A DNA stretch of 64,000 nucleotides from Eutreptiella sp. 'Long Island Sound 2002' (Eukaryota; Euglenozoa; Euglenophyceae; Eutreptiales; Eutreptiaceae): contig OZ038381.1 in the NCBI GenBank assembly GCA_964036045.1, positions 133,835,191 through 133,899,190 on the forward strand, in the 5' to 3' direction. Shown here one piece after another: positions 22,032 through 33,108 of this stretch (within the stretch, counting starts at the first letter, position 1; the number at the start of each line of letters is the position of its first letter). The translations under genes were made by a program, and so were the position numbers. The notes beneath the pieces were generated by a model, which was given only the letters and a program-made list of their open reading frames with translations, did not search any database and was not told the DNA's origin.

Positions 22032-23200
22032 TCAAGATTTGGTTTCTTCCAGGCTCGGACCAACCATGGTACATGTGCAGGACCGCGGATCTTGCACCCA
22101 GGATTCCCCACTTGTTCTTCCACGTATTTCGGAATCCATTTCAGCCACCCGGCGCTCATACACTGCACGAGCATCAAACGTCCCAGCGGCTGGCGGGCTG
22201 CTCATGTCAATCTCAACCGTCCCTTCACGGTTATCACGCTTGGGTGTACCAATCCCCGAGCTTTTTTCCGGCGCCTTCTCTCCCAACATGACACTGGCCG
22301 AGAAAAGTGGGATGTGCCTCAACAATGAGGGGTCAACCCGTGGCGGACCATATGGCGCCGATTCCATGGGACCCTCCATGGGCGCCACTCCTTCTGCAGC
22401 TGTCCTCAATGTCTTAGGCGCCTCACCAAAGACTCCGGGGCAGGATCGCGTGGTAGAACGGGACATGGTGCCGGGACTCCTGCGCGCCTCTCCGACCTCT
22501 TCATCCTGTCCTCAGCGTTCTCCAGGTACTTGATCATTTTGTCCACCGTTCCTTGCTGCTGTACCAGCATTGTCTCCAGCCTGGCCTCGTAGTCCTCTTG
22601 ATGTGATCGAAAACTCCTCAGAGCATTGTCGAAGATGGCCTGGTCCTCAAGAATTCCACCCGTGGTGTCATCCAACTTGTCGATCCTTTGAATAATAGCA
22701 TCCTTGCCCACCCGGAGATAACTCCCGATGAGGAAGTCCACGTGTCGGCAATGGCAGTGATCTTCACGCGCGCCGTCCCCGCACGCCACTTCTCTGGCGT
22801 CCTGGTGTGGATGTCGACCATCTACTTCTCGGTCCCGGCCATCCCGCGGCGGACCTCCCGGAGCTCCCCGCTCCTCTCCTCCGCACATCACGGTCTCGTC
22901 TGACCCGTCACCGTCCATCCTTCCTGCTTCCGCTCCCATCATACCGAACTCGGTATGCCTTGGGACTCTTGTTGTTGCCGACCGTCGCGGCAACGCTTCC
23001 TGTTCTGCATCATGATCAAGTTCGGGATTCGGGGCGGTATGTGATCGCCCCGCCGGGAAATCTGGCTCTGCGCCGGCACCATCCGAAGGGTAACAAGTAT
23101 GATATCCCTCGGAGTCGGACGGAGCACTGAACATCCGGCGGACAGGGCTCGGCGTCATTTCCATTGCCGATTCCCCATCCTTCTTGGACAGTTTTGGCAA
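22032..23200 (-). pseudogene. N-terminal gag/leader region of D, broken
   Basis: Minus-strand coding potential in two overlapping frames between PBS and the capsid ORF. The first part is Gly/Asp/Arg-rich low complexity. It is followed near 22740-22500 by a likely coiled coil (IIQRIDKLDD, LRSFRSHQEDYEARLE, MIKYLENAEDRMKR). After a frameshift the reading continues from 22466 in a frame with VYERRVAEMDSEI. Long N-terminal coiled-coil extensions occur in retrotransposon Gag proteins. I infer this is the Gag N-terminus, not a separate gene. Confidence 0.6.
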
Positions 23201-23486
23201 ACCGCGTTTGCGTTAGCGCCGGGCCTTTGAGCCACTGCTGCAGCTCGTGACCTCCTCGTCCCATTCTTCCGCGGGTACTCGGAGATGACATCGTTTTCAG
23301 CATACTCCTTCACACAAGGAGACAATGTCCTCCATGTCGTTGACGGTACCCACTCTTCTTCCCGAATGCCTTCCTTCTTCTCGGGCTTCAACCACCGACT
23401 CCCGGATGGTGTCATTGATGGTTACCCGAGGTCCACTTGGGCAGGGCTCATGACGGTTCAAGCTCCCGGGGTGGCGGTAGGCAGCA

Positions 23487-23498
23487 CCTCTGCTACCA
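23487..23498 (-). promoter_or_regulatory. Primer-binding site of D (initiator tRNA-Met)
   Basis: TGGTAGCAGAGG on the minus strand, starting at the first base after the LTR. It is the exact complement of an initiator tRNA-Met 3' end CCUCUGCUACCA, the form with acceptor AGCAGAG. The land-plant type would give TGGTATCAGAGC. Confidence 0.85.
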
Positions 23499-26081
23499 TA
23501 AAGAAGGTCAGCAGGACCGGCCCCTACCGTGTGCGGGCTCTACTGCCTATTCCGAATCTTTCCACCTTCTTCCCCGTGAAACCCATTGTCCTAGATCTCA
23601 CCAATGCTTCCATGCCTACCAATCATCAATTTCCGAATTCCAAAAATGTCCCACAAACACACCCCTTTGGCCACCCTTGGCAATGGAAACCCAAATACGT
23701 GATCCGCCAATTCAAATTGAGGGAAGTGTTGAGGACGGAGGCACTTGGGTCCATCAATACAAGAAAGTCATGGACAAGGGAACAAACAATGACAATATCG
23801 GGCATAGGAGTTGAGAGGTAGAAATGGAGATGAAGCCCCCGAATAAGATATGCCATTATCGAAGACGATGTTGCATCCCTACTCCAAGAATCGATTTATA
23901 GACCATGCACACTCGAACTATGTGTTCGGTTATGGACGTATGACACCATGCCCATACAATCCCAATACAACGGCTTGACAACACTTATTGGTTCAAGAAT
24001 GATCATGCATGACACAATGACATGGATACGGTCCACTAGGTGTATGGCAACACACAAAGAAAAGCATATAAACCACAATGGCATCATTGGGTTCCTCGTG
24101 AAGCTTGGGCACACATGGCCCATCCTTACCCTTGCCCACAAGACGGTAAAATGGAGCAAACAACATGGGCTCCAAACATAAGGAATGTGCTCACGGTTGA
24201 TCAACCATGACACCATGGCTTCCATGAACACAAAGTACGGCATGGCCACATACATGACTTGGCCACCCTCATGAGTCACCAATGTGCACATATGAAGAAC
24301 TTGCAATGAGGACCACTAAATATGAGTCGGGAGAGTGACCTCACGGCAATGGCAAGCACTATTTGTCACTTGGCATGTGTGGCATATATATTGTCATGAT
24401 GGCAATGCCTCGGTACTTCATACCGGACGTCAGGTGCCTGTCACTCAGCAATATCATACACCATGGCCAGCAAGTGAAAAGGCTTGGCGGGTTTACTTGC
24501 TGCTTGCAAAGAAGACCTCAAGAAGCGCCAGCCCACCAAACCTCACATGTTTAGTGTATGCTACATATTAATTGCTGGGCTCCCCACGGTTAGAGTGTCG
24601 CGTACCAAAGACATGAGTAGAAAAGCCAACACACAACATGTGTCTCATGCTGTCATATCCTTGGACATGCCACTCGGTCCCATCACTTGGTGCCTAATTG
24701 CTTGGGACCCGCTGGCATAGGCAAACATAATCGTCATGTGCATCCACACATGAACAAGTGAAATCAATGTTGCCTATTTGCATGTTCGTGTGACACCGAA
24801 CCAATTCAATGCATGCTACTTGGAGAGAGATTGGGTAAGAAGATTGGATAAACAGATGCCCCGGGTCACATGTAGAGACCTAGACCCGGCCCGCAGAGTG
24901 AGTGCACAAAGAGAGGTATCCCGGGTCCAATGAGAGCACATCAATGTGAGATTGTCCAATCCCAAAGAGAGGTAGTCCTGCCTCGAATAGAGATGGTCCC
25001 ACCCCAATCCATGCCCGGAGAGAGGACCTAACCAATCCATGGCCCAGGAGAGAACCTCACCAAAACCCGATCCCGAGAGCATGCATATGGAGGGAGAGTT
25101 TCGCCTACCCATGACCCAGGAGAGCAGTCATGCACACGGACTGAGAATGCCCAACCTTGTCCGACGTTTGTCCCTATATCCAATTGCCCAATTAAGTGAA
25201 CTCATGCCCTATTGCTTGCTGCCAAGAGAAGGATAGTGGATCACCAACCATGTTTGACCAATGATATGAATTCACCGAAGGTCACTGGAGTAAGACGGAA
25301 AATGATAGGTTAACAACCAGGGCATAAGTGCAATTCTCCACCTTTAGCATGTTCACCCATTGCACGTGCACACAACATGTTCAACAAGCGCAATCACCAA
25401 AGATGGACCCTCTTTGATTCCATGGAAGATCACATTGTCATGACACATGCAGAGCAAACAAATGATAAGCCAAGGAATGAGGAATTGCTTTGCCTTGCGG
25501 AGCAACGACCGAGTTACTTTCTTCCCTTCTGGTGCGCCTACCTCAGCCACATCCACTTCTACTTCACTTACACTAGAGCTCCTACAGCTTCAAGGGACTC
25601 GTGGTCCCCCATGCACGTAGGCGTGGCACTGCCGAAGCAGATGCGCCCATTAACGTACACCGATCCCTCCCCAAGTGCAGTGATGCATCCAAGGGAAACA
25701 GCCGGTGCGGGCCGAGGCACCAGCCAGATCGCGATTCCGGGCCTTCTATCATCCACTGGAGTTGCCCTAGCTTCCGATTCGCTTCAATTTCTGTAACAGG
25801 ATGGAACTAAGACTATTGGCAGCCGTTGGGAAGAATTTTCAGACCATCGGCCCGCATTAACACAGAACACAGTGGACGCGCACGCCATCAGGAACACGAG
25901 AAGGGCGCGCGCACACACAGCAGGCCTGGTCTGACCTAGAAAGGTGAAATTCGCCATCCTGTGACTTAGAGATAACATGAATTCGGAATTCCTCTGAAAT
26001 TATACCCGAAAACTACTGCAATCGCTGACATCGGTGAAGTGTCGGATAGAGGGCAGCCAACTGGGATCCGAACCGGCTTCA
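23499..26081 (-). repeat. 5' LTR of D (2.58 kb)
   Basis: Direct repeat of 11456-14118; element-orientation start TGAAGCCGG, end CTTCTTTA, next to the PBS. It would drive transcription of D leftward. No gene of its own was recognised. Confidence 0.92.
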
Positions 26082-26086
26082 CTGTT
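26082..26086. repeat. Target-site duplication of D, right copy (CTGTT)
   Basis: Abuts the outer end of the 5' LTR and pairs with CTGGT at 11451-11455 (4 of 5 bases). Confidence 0.55.
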
Positions 26087-26193
26087 GAATGTCCATTCTG
26101 CTGTGGGTGTTTGACTCCAGGCTACGTTTGCTGGGCGGCCTGGGGGTACTGTGTGGAACCAGGGGGAGAGCCAGCTCTGCTGGTCCCCGGTGG

Positions 26194-27100
26194 TCACGGC
26201 AGTGGGTTTGTGGTAGTGGGTGGAGATGAGATGCAGTAGTGGCGAGGAGGTGTCGAGGGCTGCCAGACTGCAGTGCCAGCACGTGCGTGGTATGCCTTGG
26301 TCATTGTGTCTGACAGGTGGCACATCGGTCTCGGGGCGTTGTGTTGGGGGATGGACCAGGGGGTGTGGTGCCGCTGGATGGTGCGGGTAGCGTGTTTGTG
26401 CCCGTTGGGAGCTAGCAGCAGGATGGTGGGTGGTGCCAAGCCTTCGCCCGACGGGGTGGGCTCCTCCCGCTGCGTGTCACCCTCGTCGGGGGTGTCGTCC
26501 TCGTTCGGGCGGAGTCGGGGGTGCTGGTGTTGGAAGGCTTTGTACGCCGCGTCGATATCCTTAGGTCCTGGCATCGTGCGTCCTGCTTTCATGGCGCATG
26601 TGCGGCAGTACGCCTGGAAGATGCGGCGCGGTGGCCATTGCCGGTCGGAGAGGAATGGGGCGTGGTGGGCTCCGCATTGGGCCCTGACTTTCATCTGCGT
26701 GGGCATGATGTACACTATGGTGATGGTGGCTCCCACGAGGCGTAGGGTGTCAACCTTGTATGCGAGGTGCCGGTGGATGTCGGTGTACGTGGCCACGAGT
26801 GGCCCCTGCTGATTTCAGTGGTGGTTTGTCAGGATGGCGAGTGTGTGGTGCCTTAGGAGGAGTTGCAGCTGGGCCCAAATGCCGGTGCCCACGGAGGTAG
26901 GGACACCGAGCTGTGCCAAGGGCAGGCTTTGCGGGCCGTTTGCGCTTCCGTAATGCGTATGGCTGCCGCTTCGCGGACCTCATGTTGCTGGTTATGTGAC
27001 ATTCTGTGTAGGAGGTGCGCTGCGTGTTTGGCGTATACCGTGTCGACTAGGGCGCCGGTGTTGTCCCCGTAGTAGCGCCGTGGGCCATCATGGCCTTCTT
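26194..27100 (-). pseudogene. LINE J region between RT and RNase H
   Basis: Minus-strand coding stretch after the RT. In one frame it reads DNTGALVDTVYAKHAAHLL near 27050. From 26796 it reads TDIHRHLAYKVDTLRL, then MKVRAQCGAHH and AYCRTCAMKAGR. The paired Cys residues look like a zinc-binding linker. It ends at the D insertion, and the frame resumes beyond D in the RNase H part. The function of this connector is not recognised. Confidence 0.5.
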
Positions 27101-27144
27101 GGGGAAGGATGTGGGCCAGCCTCCCTGTTGCGCCCATGCCTCGA

Positions 27145-28269
27145 CTACTTGTTGGCAAGCGTGGTGCAGGGCGCCCTGGGGTCCGGGAGGTGTAGGGCCT
27201 GGTATCTGATGGCCGCCTTGAGCACCGCCTCGATGAAGTATGCCAGGCCCGGCGTAGACAGTGGGTCCCCCCTGGCAAGCTGAGGTAGTTGGACGAAGCG
27301 TCCTTCCGGCTTGTTTGGGAGTGTGACGTCGTGATGCCGGGTGGCTTGTGTAAACTGCAGGTGGACTGTGGTGTCCTCCAGGTGCAGGGGCTCGCCTTTC
27401 CAGATGTGGGGGGTGGGGGTCCCAACATTGGCTAGCCCAACCGATTTGCGGGGGTGCACCAGGAGGTGGTGGGCGTCCAGGTAGGTTGTGGTGAGTTGGA
27501 GAATGGCGGACACTTGGTCGGTGGTTGTTGGCAGTCCTGCGTTTGCGAAGTCGCGATGGCGGGTGGCCGTGGTCAGGAGGTTGTCGTCCGCAAACTTTAT
27601 GAGGGGGGCCCGTAGCGGGTATGGGGCGTATCCCGGGTATTCCCGTGCCAGCTTGAATGCTAGCAGGAGGGTGACGAGGAGGTAGAGAAAGGGGCACTGC
27701 GCGCCACCCTGGGGGACCCGGCTGTCTATGCCGGCCGCGGGGGTAAGGTCTGCTGCCGTGATGATGGTGTAGAGCTGGGTCTGGATGTACCCGGCCATGA
27801 AGGGTAAGAATGGGAGGCCCATTGGATCCCATACTTCCCTGAGGAGCCGGTGCGGCGCGTGGAGGAACGCCCCTTGGATATCGGGCGAGGCAGAGATCAT
27901 CTTGTAGGAGTTCATGTCCAGCGCGGTGTCCTGGAGGAAGATGGCCCCATGGGGGGACCTGCCCGCCATGGCCCCACACATGTCGGCGGGCACGTGGGCG
28001 AAGACCGCCGGCGTGATGCGGCCCAGGATTAGCGTCAACACCAGTTTGACTTCGGTGGTGGCGCATACTATGGGCCGCAAGTTCGCTGGCTGCGCCCAGT
28101 TCCCCTTCTTGTAGAGGGGGTGCACTAGGCTGGCCCACCCGGGGGGGACGGGCGTGGTGCCCGTGAGGATGTCCCATAGGCCGGTTGCCAGGCGGCGCTT
28201 GACGAGCAGTTTGGTACGCATTGAATTGCGTGGAGCCATCGTTGAGTTAGCTCCAAAATCAAAAATCAC
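27145..28269 (-). pseudogene. LINE-type reverse transcriptase (5'-truncated)
   Basis: A 374-codon open frame. Non-LTR RT landmarks appear in order: PLYKKGNWAQPANLRPIV (start of the palm, typical of LINEs), VPQGGAQCPFLYLLV (the GxPQG motif with the conserved following block), and the catalytic FADDNLL. After this come VHPRKSVGLANVG and the thumb region. This enzyme copies element RNA at the nicked chromosomal target. The finger region before PLYKKG is very short because the element is truncated. The first codons (MIFDFGANST) are likely flanking DNA read by chance. A truncated copy like this cannot mobilise itself. Confidence 0.85.
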
Positions 28270-28270
28270 C

Positions 28271-30046
28271 CCGGGCGATTGGTCTCGTGAGCATTATGTT
28301 AAGTTATTTGCGTTCATGCTCACAAGTGCACAAAGTTAGCGTTTGCGCACAATTTTGACTTGGGTTTCTTGCACCCATGCGTGTCCCAAAATACCCCTAT
28401 AGGCCGCTTCCCCAAAGGAAGCGATATGCCCATGTGAAGGGGGCACGAAAAAAAGGCAAAGGGGGACGATGTAGAGTTCCCTACAAACTCATGGTCTATG
28501 AGAACCATGAGTGTGGTCGCTTAACGGCAAAGCTTGCACGTCGACTTTCTCTCAGACGCGAGGGCGAAAAATTCTGGTTAGCACACCAGATAAAAGTACA
28601 AGAAAAACACTACAGATCCATCTTTTAACTTTCTTTTCAACCCCAAAGGTACAGGAGGAAAAGTCAAAATAAAACTCGCCATGGAAACCTGCCGCCAACA
28701 TGCGCGCAGGCAACGACAGGCGGCATTTTCACGGCGGCTGGAAATCGGGTCACAATAATCGATTTCAATCGATTTCGCGCAAGATTCACTCATTAGATTG
28801 AAATTATAAATTTTCCTGATCAATTTAATCGATTGCGAAGGTTAGGGACGGGATCGGTCCTATGCCGGGTCCCAATAGGCTGGAGGAAACATCTCCCCAC
28901 AAGCAGGACTGGCAATAGGTGCAGGTGACTGGGAAGGACAGACATTTGCCCTACGGGCCCTGGGGTCCTGGGTACCGCTTCACCCCCTCCCTTAGAGCAA
29001 ACCGTGGGGGGGATCCATCACACCCAAGAATGGCAGCGGGTACCCAGGACAGCCGCACGGGGGGGGGGGGGGTTGTCCCTCCTCCGGCACACAGTTGGGT
29101 CAGCATTACCATATGACTCCAATTTCCCACGGAAACGGTAATAATTCCCCAAGAATCAATGAAATTCCTCAAACACTGACAAGTACGACCTGTGAATGGA
29201 TAAAAAAACCGGTACCGTATGAAGTATCAAGTCCCGGGTCCTGGCAGCGATTGTTCGGTGTCACAGTGGCAGTGGTACACACAGGCGACATAGGCGTCAC
29301 GCGACAACGGAGATGGTCCCGCGGGTTGGGAGCGAGCACAGAGATCTGTCAGGACGGCCCAGGCTTTCCAAGGCCGCAGACTGGGGAATAGTCCCGACGG
29401 GTCCTTCCAAGGGCGCACCATGTCCATATCCACGACAATAGTCCTGAGTGGTAAAGCCGCAAGAGCTCCTACATCAGGGATCGGACATCAAGGCCCTCTT
29501 GTCCCTCGCCCCATTACCAGAAAGCCATGCATGGGGGAGTCCCCATGCAATCTGGGTGGAGGCGTCGACTCCTCAAACCACCAGTTTCCCAGGCAATTTG
29601 ACAGAAGTCAGGACACCGAAGGTCACAACCCGAGTGCGGAGGCAGGTCAGTAGGCTGACACTGCAACTGACAGCGGCGGACCGCTAGGAGTTCACTTCAG
29701 GCAACTGGGCTTTCAGCCTGGCGCCTTCAGGATCAAATCCGGCGGCACAATCACGGACACACGGTATCACAAGCACAATCTGCACTTAAGTACTGGTCGA
29801 ATTGGACCATATGTAAGAAAATGTAAACGGCGAGCGTGGTCGCTTTCGTATGTGGCTTCGAGTCCCTTATAGGGACCACGTGTAGCTCTGTAGTGGTCCA
29901 GCGGGACCGTGTGAACATGGACATGGCAGTCCTCAGTATGATATATAGTTCCTGAGGTCCCTGAGGTGTGCCATCAGAGAAGACGGGCCAAAACGGTGAT
30001 ACAAGAGTAAAAGCAGCAAGGAAGGACACACATCCTGGAGGGCAGG
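28271..30046. other. Intergenic stretch, no gene recognised
   Basis: Unique AT-richer sequence between the truncated LINE and element B, with a poly-G run at about 29060-29072. An 83-codon plus-strand frame (28377-28628) starts at an ATG and is rich in Lys/Arg (PQRKRYAHVKGARKKGK), but it matches nothing I know and has no other support. No repeat partner was noticed. Confidence 0.5.
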
Positions 30047-30051
30047 GTAAT
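30047..30051. repeat. Target-site duplication of B, left copy (GTAAT)
   Basis: Lies where similarity between the two B LTRs stops; identical to 41452-41456. Confidence 0.7.
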
Positions 30052-30832
30052 TACCCGAAGGTTATAACAGGCTTTCAGCGTTGATTGCTTTTGATGATAT
30101 TGTTTTGTTTGTGCCTCTGCTTGCTCCTGCTGCTTCTTGGTGTAGCTCAGGTTTTCGAAATAGAAATGTTTTGATGAAAGCAACCAGAAATCCAAATTAC
30201 CCACAGTGCAAGCAAAGGACCACAGGATCAATTCCACAACATGAAGGGCTGTAGTCAAAGGAGACAGTGTATCAACAAAGAAACTCACAATAACTACAGA
30301 TTAATGAAAGGATAGTTAGAAAATATCCTACAATAATGTGAACACTGCCCACATGGGCACTCTCTCTTTTATAGTGCCATCTGGAGATGTGCAATCTTTG
30401 TTTTGGGTCCCATAGGTGCTGAGGTGGCATGGCTTGTGGCGCTAAGGTCACTGCCATGTCACATGGGATCTTACTACTTAGCTAGGCTGACTGGGAATGG
30501 AACCCAGGACCTCTCAAACAGAGGTGCCCCGGCCCCCTAGGGTGCAGACCACTAGGATAGCTAAGCATTCATGAGAAAATATAGAAAACTGTATAGGCTC
30601 TTGATAAATGTCAGCGCCTCAGTCAATTCAGAAAATGGTGCATAAGTCCAATCAGTTGGGGGGTCAGGGGTCCTCACAACATCCAAAGATCAATGCTTGG
30701 TTTTATAGGTCAAAATTTTTTCTCACCCCTTTTTTGATAGGCCAATACTGAGATAAAAATGTAGTATGCCTTTAGGCATCTTTAAAACAACTAATGCTTA
30801 CCTTTTGGCAGGCAAATACACTTTTTCTTACT
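30052..30832 (-). repeat. 3' LTR of B
   Basis: Matches 40671-41451 base for base in length (781 bp) with scattered substitutions. It carries a TATA box on the minus strand (30366-30373) and the 85-nt tRNA-like unit (30479-30563). The last ~5 bases at the left edge could be PBS-derived (see findings). Confidence 0.92.
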
Positions 30833-30839
30833 CCCCCCC
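30833..30839 (-). promoter_or_regulatory. Polypurine tract of B
   Basis: A run of seven G on the minus strand right before the 3' LTR, at the same junction as in copy A. Confidence 0.75.
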
Positions 30840-33108
30840 TGTGCTGTGGTGGCCACCACTGTCGCAGTTTAAAGGGAAAAAGGGTATTTTTCTTGACCTC
30901 CCCATGGTTTCAACATCTTTTTCAAGTTACCTATAACATCCCTAACATTGGGAGGAAGGGGCTGTGTCAGGGCAGTCGCCAGTTTTTGTCTTTGTCTTAA
31001 CAGACACCTACAGCTCCCACTGCGCTCATCAGCGTCGCTGGGGCAGCTGTGGCTTGGTGGGGGGTTGGATTGGGCATGCGAATTCATGTGTGCATGCACC
31101 CCTCCCCCCAAAAGCAAAGCGCAACGCAATACACAAAACCCAACGCAGGATACGGTCAGGGCACGCTCTCTGGGGTCCTGTGGAACCTGCTGGCTAACCT
31201 GACCTGTCCTTAGGGCCAGGGGGTGGCGTTGAAAATTATTTTGCGCCTTAATGGGGTCTTGGGATTCTGGACAGTGGTCCAGGAGTCAGCGGTTCGGCCA
31301 CAACGCGGCTTATTTCGCTGTTTTTGCTCCAGGATATCTGCAGAGAAAAGATGCAGGGGTTGAGGGCCTGATATACGCGCAACGATCGACGAAACACCAA
31401 AATCCGTCAAATGGCGGCCTGGGACTTTTCTGAGGGTACACACCTGTCCAGAATCCCCATGTGCATTAAATGCACATTTTTACGCATTTTTATTTCATCA
31501 CAGGAATTTCTAAATCCCTGGATTCACACGCAGAGAAAAGCGGCGCGCCGCTGGGCATCCTAATTGGGCACCGGAAAAGACAGTGAAAATAATATTAGAA
31601 CAGTATGTCACGCAATAATAAAGAAATGACAAAACACACATTAAATAATAAACGTAGAGATTCGTCACATGCTTCTAGAAGAACTCAAGAAGAAAGAATT
31701 CAAGAATTCGGAAAAAGATTCGCGGAACAAGGTATAAACTTACAGGTTTTTGTTGCTTCGTATGCAGCATGCAAATTGCTTGCCTCGCGTCACCGAAGAT
31801 TAGCCGTGTAGCAGCGCAAACATAGAGTAGAGGGATTGATTAGAAGATTGCACGACGATTAGAGGTGAGATTCACTGATTAGAACATACACACGAGTGTA
31901 TAGTCGTTTGATTCGCTTGTGTTTTGTTTCCTTCGCACACTTGCTCTCGTTCTCCAGCAGTGGGTAAGGTGAGTACGCCCAGGAGGGGCCACCCCCTGGT
32001 TGAGTCAGTGATTGGAAACAGTAGAGTATGGATTGATTGTGAAAGGATTGCGAAAATAGTTGATTGCCAAACTCGTGCATACCCGTGCATGCACATGGTG
32101 CATTAAAGGGTAGGCCACGCGAGTTGCGCACGGTATAACACTTGTTTAGGTTACCCAGGGGCTCCACCCTACGTTCTATAAGAGAATGCGTGGAGTGCCT
32201 TAAGCTTGCTTGCTTGATAGGGCGGCTTTTAGACAGCGTATTATTTTTCAGCCTGAGATCCGTATAATACAGGGAGGTTGGTTAGGTTCCTCCGCTGAAA
32301 GCCGTCCTGCATCTGCCTCTGTTCTCAGGTGGGAACGGTCAGGGTGATTGGTGCAGTCCCTTGCCAAGCAAAACAGGGCGTTGATCCCACAATCAACAAA
32401 CGGTACCTCAGCCAGAAGTGACGAGGACAGTCCAACCTCACCATCATTCAGGCTGTGCACGCAGATGAAGCACTCCTTCCCTCCAAGACCTGACAGTGAA
32501 AAGTGTAGTGGCGTCCCTGTTAGGCCACAGTCGCTTAGTACCGCTGTGTTCTCTTGTACTTTCACAGGTGGGCCATTAGGCCCTGAGACCTCTTCATGAA
32601 CACCACCACGTAGCGTGTGAGTGTAGGAGTGGTAACCCTGGGTGAGGGCTTGAGCACAACGCTCGCTCACCCTTCGAAGGCTGGTGCCACTTTAGTGAGT
32701 GTAGGACCAGTAGTGGGTGTAGCACTGTCCCGCCTGTTTCCTGAACCTTTATCAGGGTTTTTGGTGGGCAGTGGCAGTGGTAGTCTAGGTTTTTGCCGTG
32801 TAGCAAACAGGCATTTTCATGCCTCGTAGGTTTTGGCCATCCCTCCCCTGCAGTAGGCAGGTAGGTAAGAAAACCAATACCTTGGGCTTAGCGCTGGAAA
32901 TTCCCCCAAGGAAGTCTGGTGCAAGCACAGAAATTGGGCACCTAGGCGCGGAGAGACCTCGGGCGTAGCCCATGGCACCGTGTAAAGACATTCGCCGAGT
33001 TGAGCAAGGGTGCAGACTTGGGTATAATTAGGACACCATTTCTGCAGCTTGCTCATAGTTCCTCAGGATCAGCACACTCGCACAAACATAGGCAGGTATA
33101 GGAAGGGT
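30840..33108 (-). other. Long 3' untranslated region of B
   Basis: About 2.27 kb, collinear with 462-2745 of copy A. Open frames on either strand (for example 31605-31811 plus, 32248-32670 minus) belong to no known family. Substitutions between A and B in the shared frames are mostly non-synonymous, so protein-coding is not supported. Confidence 0.7.

Larger units (their letters stand above)
11456..26081 (-). mobile_element. Ty3/gypsy chromovirus D, complete but decayed, nested in LINE J
   Basis: A 14.6 kb minus-strand element. In element order it has a 5' LTR (23499-26081), PBS, gag with zinc knuckle, protease, methyltransferase-like domain, RT and RNase H. These are followed by integrase, chromodomain, 3' UTR, polypurine tract and 3' LTR (11456-14118). 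Imperfect 5-bp duplications flank it and the LINE continues on both sides. Multiple stops and frameshifts in every ORF show it is old. Confidence 0.93.
26082..28270 (-). mobile_element. LINE-like element J, first (RT) piece
   Basis: C/A-rich on the minus strand like the other J pieces; carries the reverse transcriptase. It stops abruptly at about 28270 before any endonuclease domain, so the element is 5'-truncated, as LINE copies usually are. Its left end is the insertion point of D. Confidence 0.8.

Noticed and set aside
28377-28628. 83-codon basic ORF as a small host gene
   Set aside because: No family match, no promoter or neighbouring gene context, and length is within chance for this region.
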